Source of the DNA: an uncultured Granulosicoccus sp.
GTDB taxonomy: Bacteria > Pseudomonadota > Gammaproteobacteria > Granulosicoccales > Granulosicoccaceae
Assembly (NCBI GenBank): GCA_947499955.1
Contig: CANMQI010000011.1
Span: 62,001-126,000, forward strand
Direction: 5' to 3'
Length of the DNA stretch: 64,000 nt
Shown: in pieces, positions 27,172 through 36,250 of the stretch
Position numbering within the stretch: position 1 is the first letter of the stretch
How the letters are laid out: each line of letters opens with the position of its first letter
Notes under the pieces: model-generated
Told to the model about the DNA's origin: nothing
What the model saw: only the letters and a program-made list of their open reading frames with translations
Database searches by the model: none
Position numbers and translations under genes: made by a program

Positions 27172-28791
27172 ATGAGCGAGACATTCGATCACATCGTCAT
27201 CGGCGGCGGCTCATCCGGCTGCGTGGCTGCCGCGGGCCTGGTCAAATCAGGCGCAAAGGTGCTTGTACTGGAGGCTGGCCATTCGAATCGCCACCCCTTG
27301 CTGGACATGCCGCCGGGCATCTTCAAGATGATCAACGGCTCGCGCTTCATGCACTATCACCACACGGTGCCCCAGCCTCATCTGGATGGTCGCGTGCACG
27401 ATATCCCTCAGGGCAATGTGCTCGGTGGCGGTTCTTCGGTCAACGCTCAGGTCTACATGCGTGGACGACCAGCGGACTACGATGAATGGGAAGAGCTGCT
27501 GCGAGGCAACAACGACACCATTGGTTGGGGCTGGAAGGATGTGCTTCCGCACTTCAGAGGCATGGAAGGCAATGAGCGCCTGCACGACGAGCGTCATGGA
27601 ACCGAAGGACCGCTGCTGGTATCGGACCCGGGCCACATCAACGAGGTGTCTCGCTGGTTTGTTCAGGCCGTACAGACCATGGGGGAACCGTTCAATTCCG
27701 ATTTCAACGGAGCTTCGCAACGCGGCGTCGGCTTCTACCAGTTCATGAACCGCGCGGGACGTCGCTGTTCGGCGGCTTACTCACATCTGACGCCACTGGA
27801 GAACAATCCGGACCTGAGCGTTCGTCTGCACTGCGAAGTGCAGCGCATCGTGGTGCAGGACAATCGTGCCTGTGCAGTCGAGTACCGAGACAAGGCAGGT
27901 CGCCTGCATACGGTCCATGCCGACGGCGAAATCATACTGGCAGCAGGTTCCCTGATCACACCCAAGCTGCTGATGCTCTCGGGCATCGGTCCTGCGGCAC
28001 ATCTGGCCGAGCACGGCATTCACTGCAACGTTGATCTTCAGGGTGTCGGTCAGAACCTGATCGATCACCCCGAAGTGCCGATGACGGCATTGGCCAATGG
28101 CCCTTACGGATACTACAAGCAGGGTGAAGGCTGGCGCATGCTGAAGAACGGCTTGCAGTTCAAACTGTTCGGCTCAGGCCCCATCACTACCGCTGGGGTT
28201 GAGGCAGGCGCCTTCATCAATCCGATAGAGCGTGATGCCACGCCGACCATCCAGGCGTTCTGCCCTCCCATCGTGTATCTCGACCGCGACACACTCGGCG
28301 AGGTGAAAAATGGTTATGGTCTGACCATAACAACGGTTGTTGTCAAACCCAAGTCGCGAGGCGAGGTTCGCCTGGCCTCATCCGACCCATCCGCCATGCC
28401 ACTCGTCTCGCCGAACCTGCTGCAGCACGAAGATGACATGCGCACCATGATCGCCGGGCAGCGTTTCTTCCTGGAAGCCATGCGCCAGTCACCACTGGCC
28501 AGCCGTATCGATCGCATCGCCGTACCACCCGATGGCCGAGATGATGATGAGACGCTGCGCAATCACTGCAAGCGCTTCGTCAAGACGAATTACCACCCTA
28601 GCGGCACTGCCCGCATGGGCCGTGATGGCGATCGTGACGCCGTACTGGATTCTCGCCTGCGGGTGCGCGGCGTGGAAGGCTTGCGTGTCTGCGATCTGTC
28701 GGCCATGCCGAACATCAACGCCGGCAACACCAATGCACCGGCGATGATGCTGGGGGATCGCTGTGCCGACCTGGTCAGCGGGAAGCTATAG
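27172..28791 (+). CDS. GMC-family FAD oxidoreductase (alcohol/choline dehydrogenase type)
   Basis: Flavoprotein of 539 residues of the glucose-methanol-choline family. It has the FAD-binding GGGSSGCVAAAGLV with Glu at the end of the second strand (VLEAG), GMC signature 1 GNVLGGGSSVNAQVYMRG, signature 2 GSLITPKLLMLSGIGP and the C-terminal active-site block NYHPSGTARMG ... NAGNTNAPAMM with the catalytic His and Asn. It oxidises a primary or secondary alcohol, possibly a polyol or sugar, given the adjacent sugar importer. No signal peptide is seen. The start at ATG 27172 (MSETFDHIVIGGG) is fixed by the family; the frame upstream is not homologous. Confidence 0.93.
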   Translation: MSETFDHIVIGGGSSGCVAAAGLVKSGAKVLVLEAGHSNRHPLLDMPPGIFKMINGSRFMHYHHTVPQPHLDGRVHDIPQGNVLGGGSSVNAQVYMRGRPADYDEWEELLRGNNDTIGWGWKDVLPHFRGMEGNERLHDERHGTEGPLLVSDPGHINEVSRWFVQAVQTMGEPFNSDFNGASQRGVGFYQFMNRAGRRCSAAYSHLTPLENNPDLSVRLHCEVQRIVVQDNRACAVEYRDKAGRLHTVHADGEIILAAGSLITPKLLMLSGIGPAAHLAEHGIHCNVDLQGVGQNLIDHPEVPMTALANGPYGYYKQGEGWRMLKNGLQFKLFGSGPITTAGVEAGAFINPIERDATPTIQAFCPPIVYLDRDTLGEVKNGYGLTITTVVVKPKSRGEVRLASSDPSAMPLVSPNLLQHEDDMRTMIAGQRFFLEAMRQSPLASRIDRIAVPPDGRDDDETLRNHCKRFVKTNYHPSGTARMGRDGDRDAVLDSRLRVRGVEGLRVCDLSAMPNINAGNTNAPAMMLGDRCADLVSGKL

Positions 28792-28833
28792 ACAGCACCC
28801 CACGACCTCGACAGCAGCAGCTTCATCGCAGCA

Positions 28834-30054
28834 CTACGACTCCGGTGCAAGCCGCGTCAAACGCGCCACAGGGGACTCGTTGATGGGCAGGTGTAACAGC
28901 GCAGCCAGCAGACCCAGCATGATGCCGGCGACCCACATGCTGTCATAGCTGCCACTGCTGTCATAGAGCTTGCCGCCGAGCCAGACACCCAGAAAGCTGC
29001 CAATCTGATGGCTCAGAAAAACGATGCCGAACAAGGTGCCCATATAGCGCGTGCCGAACACCTGCGCCACGATGCCGGTGGTCAAAGGAACAGTGGAGAG
29101 CCACAGCAGCCCCATCACAGCGGCAAACCCGAGTACCACCAGCGGTGTCTTGGGCAGGAGCAGCAAGGCGGTGATGGCAACAGCACGCGCCGTGTAGATG
29201 AAACTCAGACTGACTTTCATGCTGAAGCGCTGCCCGGCGATGCCGGAGAGCAAGGACCCACCGATATTGAACAGGCCAATCAGCGCCAGGCTGTAAGCAC
29301 CGATGTTCGGGTCCAGACCGATATCGCGCACATACGCCGGGAAATGCACCGTGATAAAGGCCACATGGAAGCCACAGACAAAGAAACCCAGCGTCAACAG
29401 CACGAAGCCTCGGTGCGAGAGCGCCTCACGCAAGGCCGCCTGCAGTGACTGTTCACTCTGCGACTGACTGCCCGGCGTACCATGCGGCAGCATCCACGCC
29501 AGCGGTATCAGGATCAGCACGAAGAAGGACAGGATGATCAGCGCCTGCTGCCAACCGAAGCTGTTGATGAAGCCCTGACCGATCGGTGAAAACAGCACCT
29601 GCCCCACAGAGCCCGCAGCCGTACCGACACCCAATACGAATGAACGCCTCTCCGGTCCAACCACTCTGACCATGGAGGCCATGGCCAGGGTAAAGGCCGA
29701 GAAGGCAATGCCCAGTCCGGACAATACACCGCCCGTCAGATACAGCAAGGCATGGGAGTCTGACAAGGCCATGCCGTACACCCCGGCAAAATAGGCAACA
29801 GCACCGCCGATGATGACCCGGCTGGAACCCCACTTGTCCGCCAGCATGCCGGCGATGGGCAAACCCAGTCCCCAGAACAGGTTCTGCAAGGCCATGGCAA
29901 GACCAAAGGTCTCACGAGACCAATCCTGGGCTGCCGTCATGGGCTCCAGGAAAAGCCCGAAAGAGGAGCGGATACCGAACCCGATAACGGAAATGAGACA
30001 GCCGGCAATGATGACGACCATCGGTGTACGCCACTGGCGCGTCGAGGAATTCAT
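28834..30054 (-). CDS. MFS transporter
   Basis: Major facilitator carrier of 406 residues with about twelve membrane segments in two halves. SSFGLFLEPMTAAQDWSRE and GMLADKWGSSRVIIGGA (the family GxLaDrxGrr loop) mark the N-terminal half. FGTRYMGTLFGIVFLSHQIG marks the C-terminal half. The pattern is that of the monocarboxylate/oxalate-formate-like MFS group, so an organic acid is a reasonable guess at the substrate. It converges with the GMC gene and precedes, divergently in promoter use but on the same strand, the HAD phosphatase. Confidence 0.9.
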   Translation of the reverse strand: MNSSTRQWRTPMVVIIAGCLISVIGFGIRSSFGLFLEPMTAAQDWSRETFGLAMALQNLFWGLGLPIAGMLADKWGSSRVIIGGAVAYFAGVYGMALSDSHALLYLTGGVLSGLGIAFSAFTLAMASMVRVVGPERRSFVLGVGTAAGSVGQVLFSPIGQGFINSFGWQQALIILSFFVLILIPLAWMLPHGTPGSQSQSEQSLQAALREALSHRGFVLLTLGFFVCGFHVAFITVHFPAYVRDIGLDPNIGAYSLALIGLFNIGGSLLSGIAGQRFSMKVSLSFIYTARAVAITALLLLPKTPLVVLGFAAVMGLLWLSTVPLTTGIVAQVFGTRYMGTLFGIVFLSHQIGSFLGVWLGGKLYDSSGSYDSMWVAGIMLGLLAALLHLPINESPVARLTRLAPES

Positions 30055-30085
30055 GGGAATCGTGTTCCGTCAGAGTGCGCGAAGT

Positions 30086-30709
30086 TCAAGCAAGTAGATG
30101 CAGCAGATCGGTCAATGCCGATATCCGTGTGGCGCCCGCCGGGTCGATGTCGGCCTCGTGCGGGTCATAGAACACGGCGGGTATGCCTGCCGCCTGTGCG
30201 GCTCGCAAACCCACCTCACTGTCCTCCACGACCAGACAATTGCCCGGTTCTGTCTGATAGCTTGCCGCCGCATGCAGGAAGAGCGTCGGGTCCGGCTTCC
30301 AGGCCTGCACCTGATAGGCACTGAATATATCGTTGTCGAAATGATGCGACAGGCCACAGATCTCCAGAGATCGCCGCGTCTTCTCAACCGAGGCATTGGA
30401 GGCGATGCACTTGCGGTGCTGGAGTTGCGATAACAGATTCTCGACACCCTCGCTGGGTGTGATCATGGAATGCGCCAGAACAGCCTCCCTTTCTCGGTAA
30501 CGCTCCAGACAGTCACCAGGAACACTGCCCGGCTGCCGGGACTCGATATCCACGAACACCTCGGCCAGTCGCCAGCCCCGGTAACGCTGCGTCAACTCAT
30601 CGACACTGCCTTGCAGGTCGGGTATCGCCTCCAGCAGAGCCTGGGATGCGCATTCTTCACTCTGTACCAGAGTGCCGTCCATGTCAAAGATGATGAGTTG
30701 ATGCTTCAT
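30086..30709 (-). CDS. HAD-IA hydrolase (sugar phosphatase-like)
   Basis: Haloacid dehalogenase-type phosphatase of 207 residues. Motif I is DMDGTLVQS (nucleophile Asp and acid/base Asp), motif II is ASNASVEKTRRSL, and motif IV is CLVVEDSEVGLRAAQAAGI, with a helical cap between motifs I and II. It resembles the YieH / phosphoglycolate phosphatase subgroup, so it probably removes phosphate from a small sugar or sugar acid. Start at 30709 (MKHQLIIFDMDGT). The MFS gene follows it by 31 bases on the same strand, so the two may be cotranscribed. Confidence 0.9.
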   Translation of the reverse strand: MKHQLIIFDMDGTLVQSEECASQALLEAIPDLQGSVDELTQRYRGWRLAEVFVDIESRQPGSVPGDCLERYREREAVLAHSMITPSEGVENLLSQLQHRKCIASNASVEKTRRSLEICGLSHHFDNDIFSAYQVQAWKPDPTLFLHAAASYQTEPGNCLVVEDSEVGLRAAQAAGIPAVFYDPHEADIDPAGATRISALTDLLHLLA

Positions 30710-30864
30710 GAGGTGTCGAAAAGCCGGGGAGTCGCCATTGTCGTCCAATTCTCAACGACGTCAACCCGATAATGCGAGCGGCTCCTTGAATCCACACGAA
30801 CTCCCGCCGACGTACAAGGTCACAGACACACGCTATCCACTGCAACAGACACGTCGGAATCCTC

Positions 30865-31455
30865 ATGAAAAGTACGCTTGCCAGCCTTCTCCTTACTGCA
30901 GTCGCGCTGCTCCCGCTATCAGCCCAGGCCGATACGGCCGTGCTTGCTGGCGGTTGCTTCTGGTGTATGGAAAAGGACTTCGAATCGCTGGAAGGCGTCA
31001 GTGAGGTCGTCTCCGGATTCACCGGCGGTACTGCCGAGAACCCAACCTACCGAGGAGACCACACGGGCCACTACGAAGCCGTGGAAATCACCTACGACCC
31101 TGAGCTCGTCAGCTATCAGGATATTCTCGATCACTTCTGGGTCAACATCGACCCGTTTGATGCCCGAGGTCAGTTCTGTGACAAGGGGCCCAGCTACCTC
31201 AGCGCCATCTTTGTCGCCAACGATCAAGAGCGGGCACTGGCAGAACAGACCCGCCAGGCTGTGGTCGAGCGCTTTCCCGACCAGACGGTGGTGACACCTA
31301 TTCTGCCGCTGACCACTTTCTACCCCATCAAGGGCGATGAAATCGGTCATCAGGATTTCTACAAGAAGAGCCCCATTCGTTACAAGGCCTATCGCTTCAG
31401 CTGTGGCCGAGACCGTCGTCTGCAAGCCATCTGGGGGGATGACGCTACGGTGTAG
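30865..31455 (+). CDS. msrA: Exported peptide-methionine (S)-S-oxide reductase
   Basis: Methionine sulfoxide reductase A of 196 residues. The catalytic Cys31 lies in the hallmark GCFWCMEKDFE. YRGDHTGHYEAVEITYDPE, LDHFWVNIDPFDARGQFCD and SYLSAIF complete the family core. A signal peptide covers about residues 1-22 (LLPLSAQA), so the enzyme works in the periplasm, repairing oxidised methionine in envelope proteins, and would need an extracytoplasmic reductant. No msrB lies beside it. It ends in a hairpin shared with the convergent pirin gene. Confidence 0.95.
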   Translation: MKSTLASLLLTAVALLPLSAQADTAVLAGGCFWCMEKDFESLEGVSEVVSGFTGGTAENPTYRGDHTGHYEAVEITYDPELVSYQDILDHFWVNIDPFDARGQFCDKGPSYLSAIFVANDQERALAEQTRQAVVERFPDQTVVTPILPLTTFYPIKGDEIGHQDFYKKSPIRYKAYRFSCGRDRRLQAIWGDDATV

Positions 31456-31463
31456 AACTCCAA

Positions 31464-31492
31464 GGCGGTGCTGGTTACTCATCAGCACCGCC
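31464..31492. terminator. Hairpin between convergent msrA and pirin genes
   Basis: Perfect 10-base stem GGCGGTGCTG / CAGCACCGCC with a 9-base loop in the 44-base gap between two convergent genes. Suited to act in both directions, though no T-run is present. Confidence 0.6.
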
Positions 31493-31499
31493 CCAACCC

Positions 31500-32435
31500 T
31501 CAGCTCGGCAGGGGAATGAATTCGGATCGATCATCCGGCGGCAAGTCAAACAGTCCGCCCCCCCATTTTTCCTGATGCCACTGCGCCTTGGCCTCCTCGA
31601 TTCGCTCCTTGCTGGATGAGACAAAGTTCCACCAGATATAACGCGGGCCATTCAGGGTCTCGCCACCCAGAATAACAACTCTGGCCCCACGGGTACCCGC
31701 GGCTACCGTGATCCGGTCACCGGGCCGAAAGACCATCATCTGCGCTTCCGTGAATTCCTGACCAGCGATGGATACGGACCCGTCCACTACGTACAGCCCT
31801 CGGTCTTCATGGTCATCGGGCAATGGCAGCAACGCACCAGGCTGCAAGGTGACATCACCGTAGAAGATATCCGAGAACACACTTGCCGGGGCCTTCTCGC
31901 CATAGGCACTGCCCAGAATCAGGCGCATGTGCACGCCACCATCCTCGATGATCGGCAAAGCCGCCTTGCCATGGTGCTCGAAGCTCGGTGCCACCTCCTC
32001 CTTGTCCTCGGGCAAGGCGACCCATGTCTGGATACCGAACAGACTGTGCGGCTCAAGACGCGTCTGCTCGCTGGTTCTTTCCGAGTGCGTCACGCCATGC
32101 CCTGCCACCATCCAGTTGACGGCTCCGGGAAGAATCAGCTGATTGGTACCAAGACTGTCACGGTGCTGGAATTCACCGCGATACAGATACGTGACGGTTC
32201 CCAGACCGATATGGGGGTGCGGCCGAACATCCACGCCCTGGCCGGTAATGAATTCAGCGGGCCCCATCTGATCGAAGAAGATGAAGGGGCCCACCATCTG
32301 GCGCCTGGGCGCCGGCAAGGCACGTCGCACCTCGAAGCCGCCAAGGTCGCGCGCTCTTGGCACGATCACCGTCTCGATGGAGTCCATACCGATATCATCG
32401 GGACATCCGGGTTCAATACCTGGGTTCCAACTCAT
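31500..32435 (-). CDS. Pirin family protein (first of two)
   Basis: Bicupin pirin-like protein of 311 residues. The metal-binding cupin block is clear (RPHPHIGLGTVTYLYRG, EFQHRDS, then GHGVTHSERTS), giving the His/His/His/Glu set. Pirins bind Fe and either act as quercetin dioxygenases or sense redox state. ATG at 32435 was chosen because AGGAGAG lies eight bases upstream. The second pirin gene lies 85 bases upstream on the same strand and both are probably driven from the promoter that faces the LysR gene. Confidence 0.92.
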   Translation of the reverse strand: MSWNPGIEPGCPDDIGMDSIETVIVPRARDLGGFEVRRALPAPRRQMVGPFIFFDQMGPAEFITGQGVDVRPHPHIGLGTVTYLYRGEFQHRDSLGTNQLILPGAVNWMVAGHGVTHSERTSEQTRLEPHSLFGIQTWVALPEDKEEVAPSFEHHGKAALPIIEDGGVHMRLILGSAYGEKAPASVFSDIFYGDVTLQPGALLPLPDDHEDRGLYVVDGSVSIAGQEFTEAQMMVFRPGDRITVAAGTRGARVVILGGETLNGPRYIWWNFVSSSKERIEEAKAQWHQEKWGGGLFDLPPDDRSEFIPLPS

Positions 32436-32520
32436 GATTCTCTCCTGACCTGCAAATACTGTGGAAGCAATCGGGCGGTTCCGGCCACATGCCGCAACCG
32501 CCCTTGTCACACCTCACTGT

Positions 32521-33381
32521 CTACATCGTTCCGAAAGCGCCGCTCTGGAACTGCGCCATCGCCTGCCGGATTTCATCGGCCGTGTTCATGACGAACGGAC
32601 CATGAGCCACCACCGGTTCATTGATCGGCTCACCACTGAGCACCAGCACCTTGGCGTCACTGTTGGCTTCAAGTGTGACCTCACCGCCGTCCTGAGCCAA
32701 TAATACGGTCTGCGATTCGCGTACGATTTCCCGCCCGTTGACAGTGACCGTACCGGCCAACACCAGTAACGAAAGTGTATGCCCTTCCGGAATATTCAGC
32801 GTGGCACGCTTGTGGCTGCGCAAACGCACATCCCAGATATTGATGGGCGTGAAGGTTTCCGCCGGCCCGTTCTCACCATCAAAGTCACCGGCTATCACAC
32901 GCACCGTCCCGGCCTCATCCGGCAGATCGAGCTGCGGAATCTGCGCATTCACGATCGTCTGATAACCCGGGCTGGCAGACTTGTCTTTCGCCGGCAGATT
33001 GACCCACAGTTGCACCATTTCGAAATTACCGCCCTTCTCGGCAAACGCTGGTGAATGGTATTCCTGATGCAGAATGCCGGACCCTGCCGTCATCCACTGC
33101 ACATCGCCCGGACCAATCACGCCACCCGCACCGGTCGAATCACGATGTTCCACCTCACCTTCGTACACGATGGTGACGGTCTCGAATCCCTTGTGAGGAT
33201 GTGTACCGACGCCGCGTCGGGCCGTGGTGGGCTCGAACTGATAAGGCCCTGCGTGGTCGAGCATGATGAAGGGACTGACGTGCTGCCCCTGATCGTGATA
33301 CGACAACAGAGTTCGAACGGGAAAGCCATCACCCACCCAATGAGCTTGAGGGGCACTGTGAACACCCAGTATCTGTCTCAT
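32521..33381 (-). CDS. Pirin family protein (second of two)
   Basis: Second pirin of 286 residues, with THPHKGFETVTIVYEGEVEH and GSGILHQEYHS carrying the metal ligands and a C-terminal cupin lobe ending in the pirin-C pattern (GEPINEPVVAHGPFVMN). It shares the fold with its neighbour but clearly diverges in sequence, so the pair is an old duplication or comes from two subfamilies. ATG 33381 has AGGAGATCAAGTCC before it. It is divergent from a LysR regulator, the common arrangement for pirin genes controlled by an electrophile- or phenol-sensing LysR protein. Confidence 0.92.
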   Translation of the reverse strand: MRQILGVHSAPQAHWVGDGFPVRTLLSYHDQGQHVSPFIMLDHAGPYQFEPTTARRGVGTHPHKGFETVTIVYEGEVEHRDSTGAGGVIGPGDVQWMTAGSGILHQEYHSPAFAEKGGNFEMVQLWVNLPAKDKSASPGYQTIVNAQIPQLDLPDEAGTVRVIAGDFDGENGPAETFTPINIWDVRLRSHKRATLNIPEGHTLSLLVLAGTVTVNGREIVRESQTVLLAQDGGEVTLEANSDAKVLVLSGEPINEPVVAHGPFVMNTADEIRQAMAQFQSGAFGTM

Positions 33382-33505
33382 GGACTTGATCTCCTGTGAC
33401 GGACCGGACTCTCCGGTCTTCGTTGCCATCAATATATATACGAGACGACAACTTGATTAGAGGGGTAATATTGATCAGATCGTCCCATATTCAGGACAAT
33501 GAACA

Positions 33506-34417
33506 ATGCAAGACCTCAATGATCTCTACTACTTCGTGCAGGTGGTGAACCATGGCAGCTTTGCCGCCGCCGGACGCGCGCTGGGAGTGCCCAAATCGAC
33601 CCTCAGCCGCCGTCTCATCGCTCTGGAAGAGCGTATCGGCATTCGCCTGATACAACGCTCCACCCGCAAACTGGCGGTAACCGAGATCGGTCAGGAATAT
33701 CACCGTCATTGCGTGGCCATGCTGGTAGAGGCCGAAGCGGCTCAGGAGGTCATCGATCGTTCACGCTCGGAGCCACAGGGGCTGATCCGTCTGAGCGCCC
33801 CACCTGCGCTGATCTGCTTCGAGATCGGTCCCATGATCGCCCGTTACATGGCCGCCTACCCACTGGTCAAGGTAGAGCTGGACTCGACCTCCCGGCGGGT
33901 GGACCTGATCGGAGAGGGCATCGATGTCGCCATCCGGGTGCGGTTCCCGCCGGTCGAGAATTCGGACCTTGCCATGCGCGTGCTGGGTGAGAGTTCACAG
34001 CGTATTGTCGCCTGCCCCGCAGTCATCGAATCTCTGCCCTCAACGATTCGACCGGCAGACCTGGCATCGCTACCCAGCATGGATCTCGATCGACCCGGGC
34101 GCGAGCACATCTGGGAATTGGATGGCCCGGATCGGGCGCATGTCCGTATCCGTCATCAACCACGTCTGATTACCGACGACATGTCCCAGCTCTTGCAGGC
34201 AGCCATTGCCGGCGTGGGCGTGGTGCAACTGCCAAACATGGTGGTACAGGACGATATCCAGGCAGGCAGGGTCATCGACCTTTTGCCTGATTGGCGCCCG
34301 GTAGCCGGTTCGGTACAGGCCATCTTTCCATCTCGTCGCGGCTTGCTGCCCTCCATTCGCAGTCTCATCGACTTTCTGGTCAAGGAGTATGCCGCGCGGC
34401 CTGCGGACGCCGGGTAA
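33506..34417 (+). CDS. LysR-family regulator next to the pirin pair
   Basis: LysR-type regulator of 303 residues: HTH at residues 1-60 (DLNDLYYFVQVVNHGSFAAA, then PKSTLSRRLIALEERIGIRL) and an effector domain (about 90-290, with DVAIRVRFPP and AGVGVVQLPNMVV). The pattern is that of the group that controls pirins and quinone- or phenol-responsive genes. It is divergent from the two pirin genes across 124 bases of AT-rich DNA that must contain both promoters and the binding site. I could not define the T-N11-A operator. Confidence 0.93.
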   Translation: MQDLNDLYYFVQVVNHGSFAAAGRALGVPKSTLSRRLIALEERIGIRLIQRSTRKLAVTEIGQEYHRHCVAMLVEAEAAQEVIDRSRSEPQGLIRLSAPPALICFEIGPMIARYMAAYPLVKVELDSTSRRVDLIGEGIDVAIRVRFPPVENSDLAMRVLGESSQRIVACPAVIESLPSTIRPADLASLPSMDLDRPGREHIWELDGPDRAHVRIRHQPRLITDDMSQLLQAAIAGVGVVQLPNMVVQDDIQAGRVIDLLPDWRPVAGSVQAIFPSRRGLLPSIRSLIDFLVKEYAARPADAG

Positions 34418-34459
34418 TACTACCGGGTCAAAGTCAGCAATGACTGTAATACAAGTCTG

Positions 34460-35200
34460 TCAGAGCGCGAAAACCCGGCCCCAGCCGGCAATCTCCCCGG
34501 GGTCGACTCCTACCTGCCGCAGGGAATGCCATGCCGTGACGGCTACCGAGTCAAGCACGGGCACGTCCATATGGGTTTCCACTTCAGCCGCCACCGAGGC
34601 TCCCCGAAAATTGGTGCAGACAATCAGGATGACATCGGGTCGGCTTTCGGCCGCCTTCATCGTATGACCCTTGATCTCGTCTACCGTGTAGTTGGCGAAA
34701 GAGAAATTACCCGGATCGTCCAGATGCGTGTCATGCACGATCTCGAAGCCCTGATCTTCATAGCGCTGAATGATCGCGTTCTGAATCTCGGACGTGTACG
34801 GCGTCACCAGAGCCAATCGTTTCGCCTGCAGACGATCAATCGCCTGAGCAAAGGCTTCCATGGTGGAGGTGACAGGAATACCGGTTTCTTCCGTGATTCG
34901 GGTACACAGGGCCTGATCCTGTTCCATCCCCAACCAGGCGGCGGATGTGCCGTTCCAGACGATGCAATCGACCTTGGCCTCTGCCAGGCGAAGCGCGGCC
35001 TCGAGAATGACGTCGTGATCGAACTGTTTGATCGACGCTTCCGACAGAGAGATATCCGTCAACCTGAACCGGGAGAAATGCACGGTCACCGTGTCCACAT
35101 ACGGCATGAACAGACGGGCGGTACAGGGTTCAAGCACCGTGTTGGAAGAAGGCGTCAACATGCCTATGCGTTTGGGGTTAACGACGGTAGGTCTTGTCAT
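34460..35200 (-). CDS. Asp/Glu racemase superfamily enzyme, AMDase/maleate isomerase-like
   Basis: Enzyme of 246 residues in the maleate isomerase / arylmalonate decarboxylase branch. MLTPSSNTVLEP near the N-terminus and CTNFRG (Cys195) near residue 195 are the conserved substrate-binding and catalytic segments. Maleate isomerases use two cysteines, the first within C-T-S. Here that segment reads NGTSAAW with Gly84, Thr85 and Ser86, as in arylmalonate decarboxylase, where Gly-Thr-Ser forms part of the dioxyanion hole and only one Cys works. A decarboxylase or one-base lyase activity is therefore more likely than isomerisation. Neighbours give no direct hint. Confidence 0.85.
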   Translation of the reverse strand: MTRPTVVNPKRIGMLTPSSNTVLEPCTARLFMPYVDTVTVHFSRFRLTDISLSEASIKQFDHDVILEAALRLAEAKVDCIVWNGTSAAWLGMEQDQALCTRITEETGIPVTSTMEAFAQAIDRLQAKRLALVTPYTSEIQNAIIQRYEDQGFEIVHDTHLDDPGNFSFANYTVDEIKGHTMKAAESRPDVILIVCTNFRGASVAAEVETHMDVPVLDSVAVTAWHSLRQVGVDPGEIAGWGRVFAL

Positions 35201-35330
35201 GAATCAATCGAGGTCAATCAATATTGGAGTTGGGTGGCGCATAACCATGTCATGAATGGGGGAATCTGCGCAAGCCGCTGTAACCACTGTTTTAACGCTC
35301 GAAAGCCCGTTCACAAGTAATATGCCGTTG

Positions 35331-35948
35331 TCAGTGGGATTCCAGCACTCGCTGCACAGCGGGCCGCAGCAGCATCGCTGCATGATGCGCCTGAATCTTC
35401 GGAAAATCCGCCATTTCCACGCCATCACCTGCCATCCAGCGACTCAATGCGAACAGATACGGGTCACAAATGCCATAGCGCTCTCCCATGACCCAGGGCC
35501 CTTGCAACAGTTCGTTCTCGATCAACCCGAAACACTGCGCCATGGAAGTCGGTACATAGGCTGTCATCGCCGCCAGCGCTTGAGCATCATCTGTCCAACG
35601 CCTGCCACGCATCTTGTGCGCATGAGCGACATGAACCGTCGAGGCAAGGTAGTTGTTGAACGAATGAACCTGCGCCAGGGCCAGCGGCTCATCCGGCAGA
35701 TCCAGCACCGCTGCACCGGCCACCTGTGCCACGTAAGTCAGGATGGCAGGTGTCTCGGTAAGCACCTGCCCGTCCACGACCAGAGCCGGCACGCGTCCCT
35801 TGGGATTGACTCGCTGATACTCTTCACTCAGCTGCTCACCTGTTGAAAAGTCCACCACCACCCGCTCGTAACCGAGCCCCGATTCTTCAAGTGCGATGTG
35901 CGAAGCAACACCAATGCTGCCAGGCGAGGTATAGAGCTGCAAAGTCAT
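35331..35948 (-). CDS. Glutathione S-transferase family protein
   Basis: GST of 205 residues. The N-terminal thioredoxin-like domain reads LQLYTSPGSIGVASHIALEE, then NPKGRVPALVVDG (cis-Pro that contacts glutathione) and LTETPAILTYVA (Glu-Thr binding the gamma-glutamyl part). A helical C-terminal domain follows. Ser rather than Tyr or Cys in the SPGS segment suggests a Beta-like or related bacterial class, with activity on electrophiles. Start at 35948 (MTLQLYT). It stands apart from its neighbours. Confidence 0.92.
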   Translation of the reverse strand: MTLQLYTSPGSIGVASHIALEESGLGYERVVVDFSTGEQLSEEYQRVNPKGRVPALVVDGQVLTETPAILTYVAQVAGAAVLDLPDEPLALAQVHSFNNYLASTVHVAHAHKMRGRRWTDDAQALAAMTAYVPTSMAQCFGLIENELLQGPWVMGERYGICDPYLFALSRWMAGDGVEMADFPKIQAHHAAMLLRPAVQRVLESH

Positions 35949-36250
35949 GAATAGTCTCACTGTTCGGGAAAATGCCCCGCATCGAGTCTAGTGGATGGAT
36001 CGGGAGACAAGACGATACTTGGCAAGTTTGTCAGCCGCCCTGGCCAGGCGTGTACACGACGGTGTACTGACAGTGCGCCGAGGGGGAACATCTCAGGCAG
36101 CGCGACGGACAACAGTGTTGCTGATTACAGGCGGTGTAAGATGATGATTCGGATGCACCGGATAGCTGTATCCTCGCACCTGCGCTGGTCCTCACACCGG
36201 GCCAGTGCACTCAAGACAAGATCGCACAGACCACTCCGCCGAGATCGACC
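35949..36250. other. Intergenic stretch between GST and helicase genes
   Basis: Divergent promoter region of the GST and helicase genes. I see no gene or strong dyad; the only pattern is an imperfect GTGTACAC / GGTGTAC direct repeat near 36049-36068. Nothing further can be supported. Confidence 0.4.
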
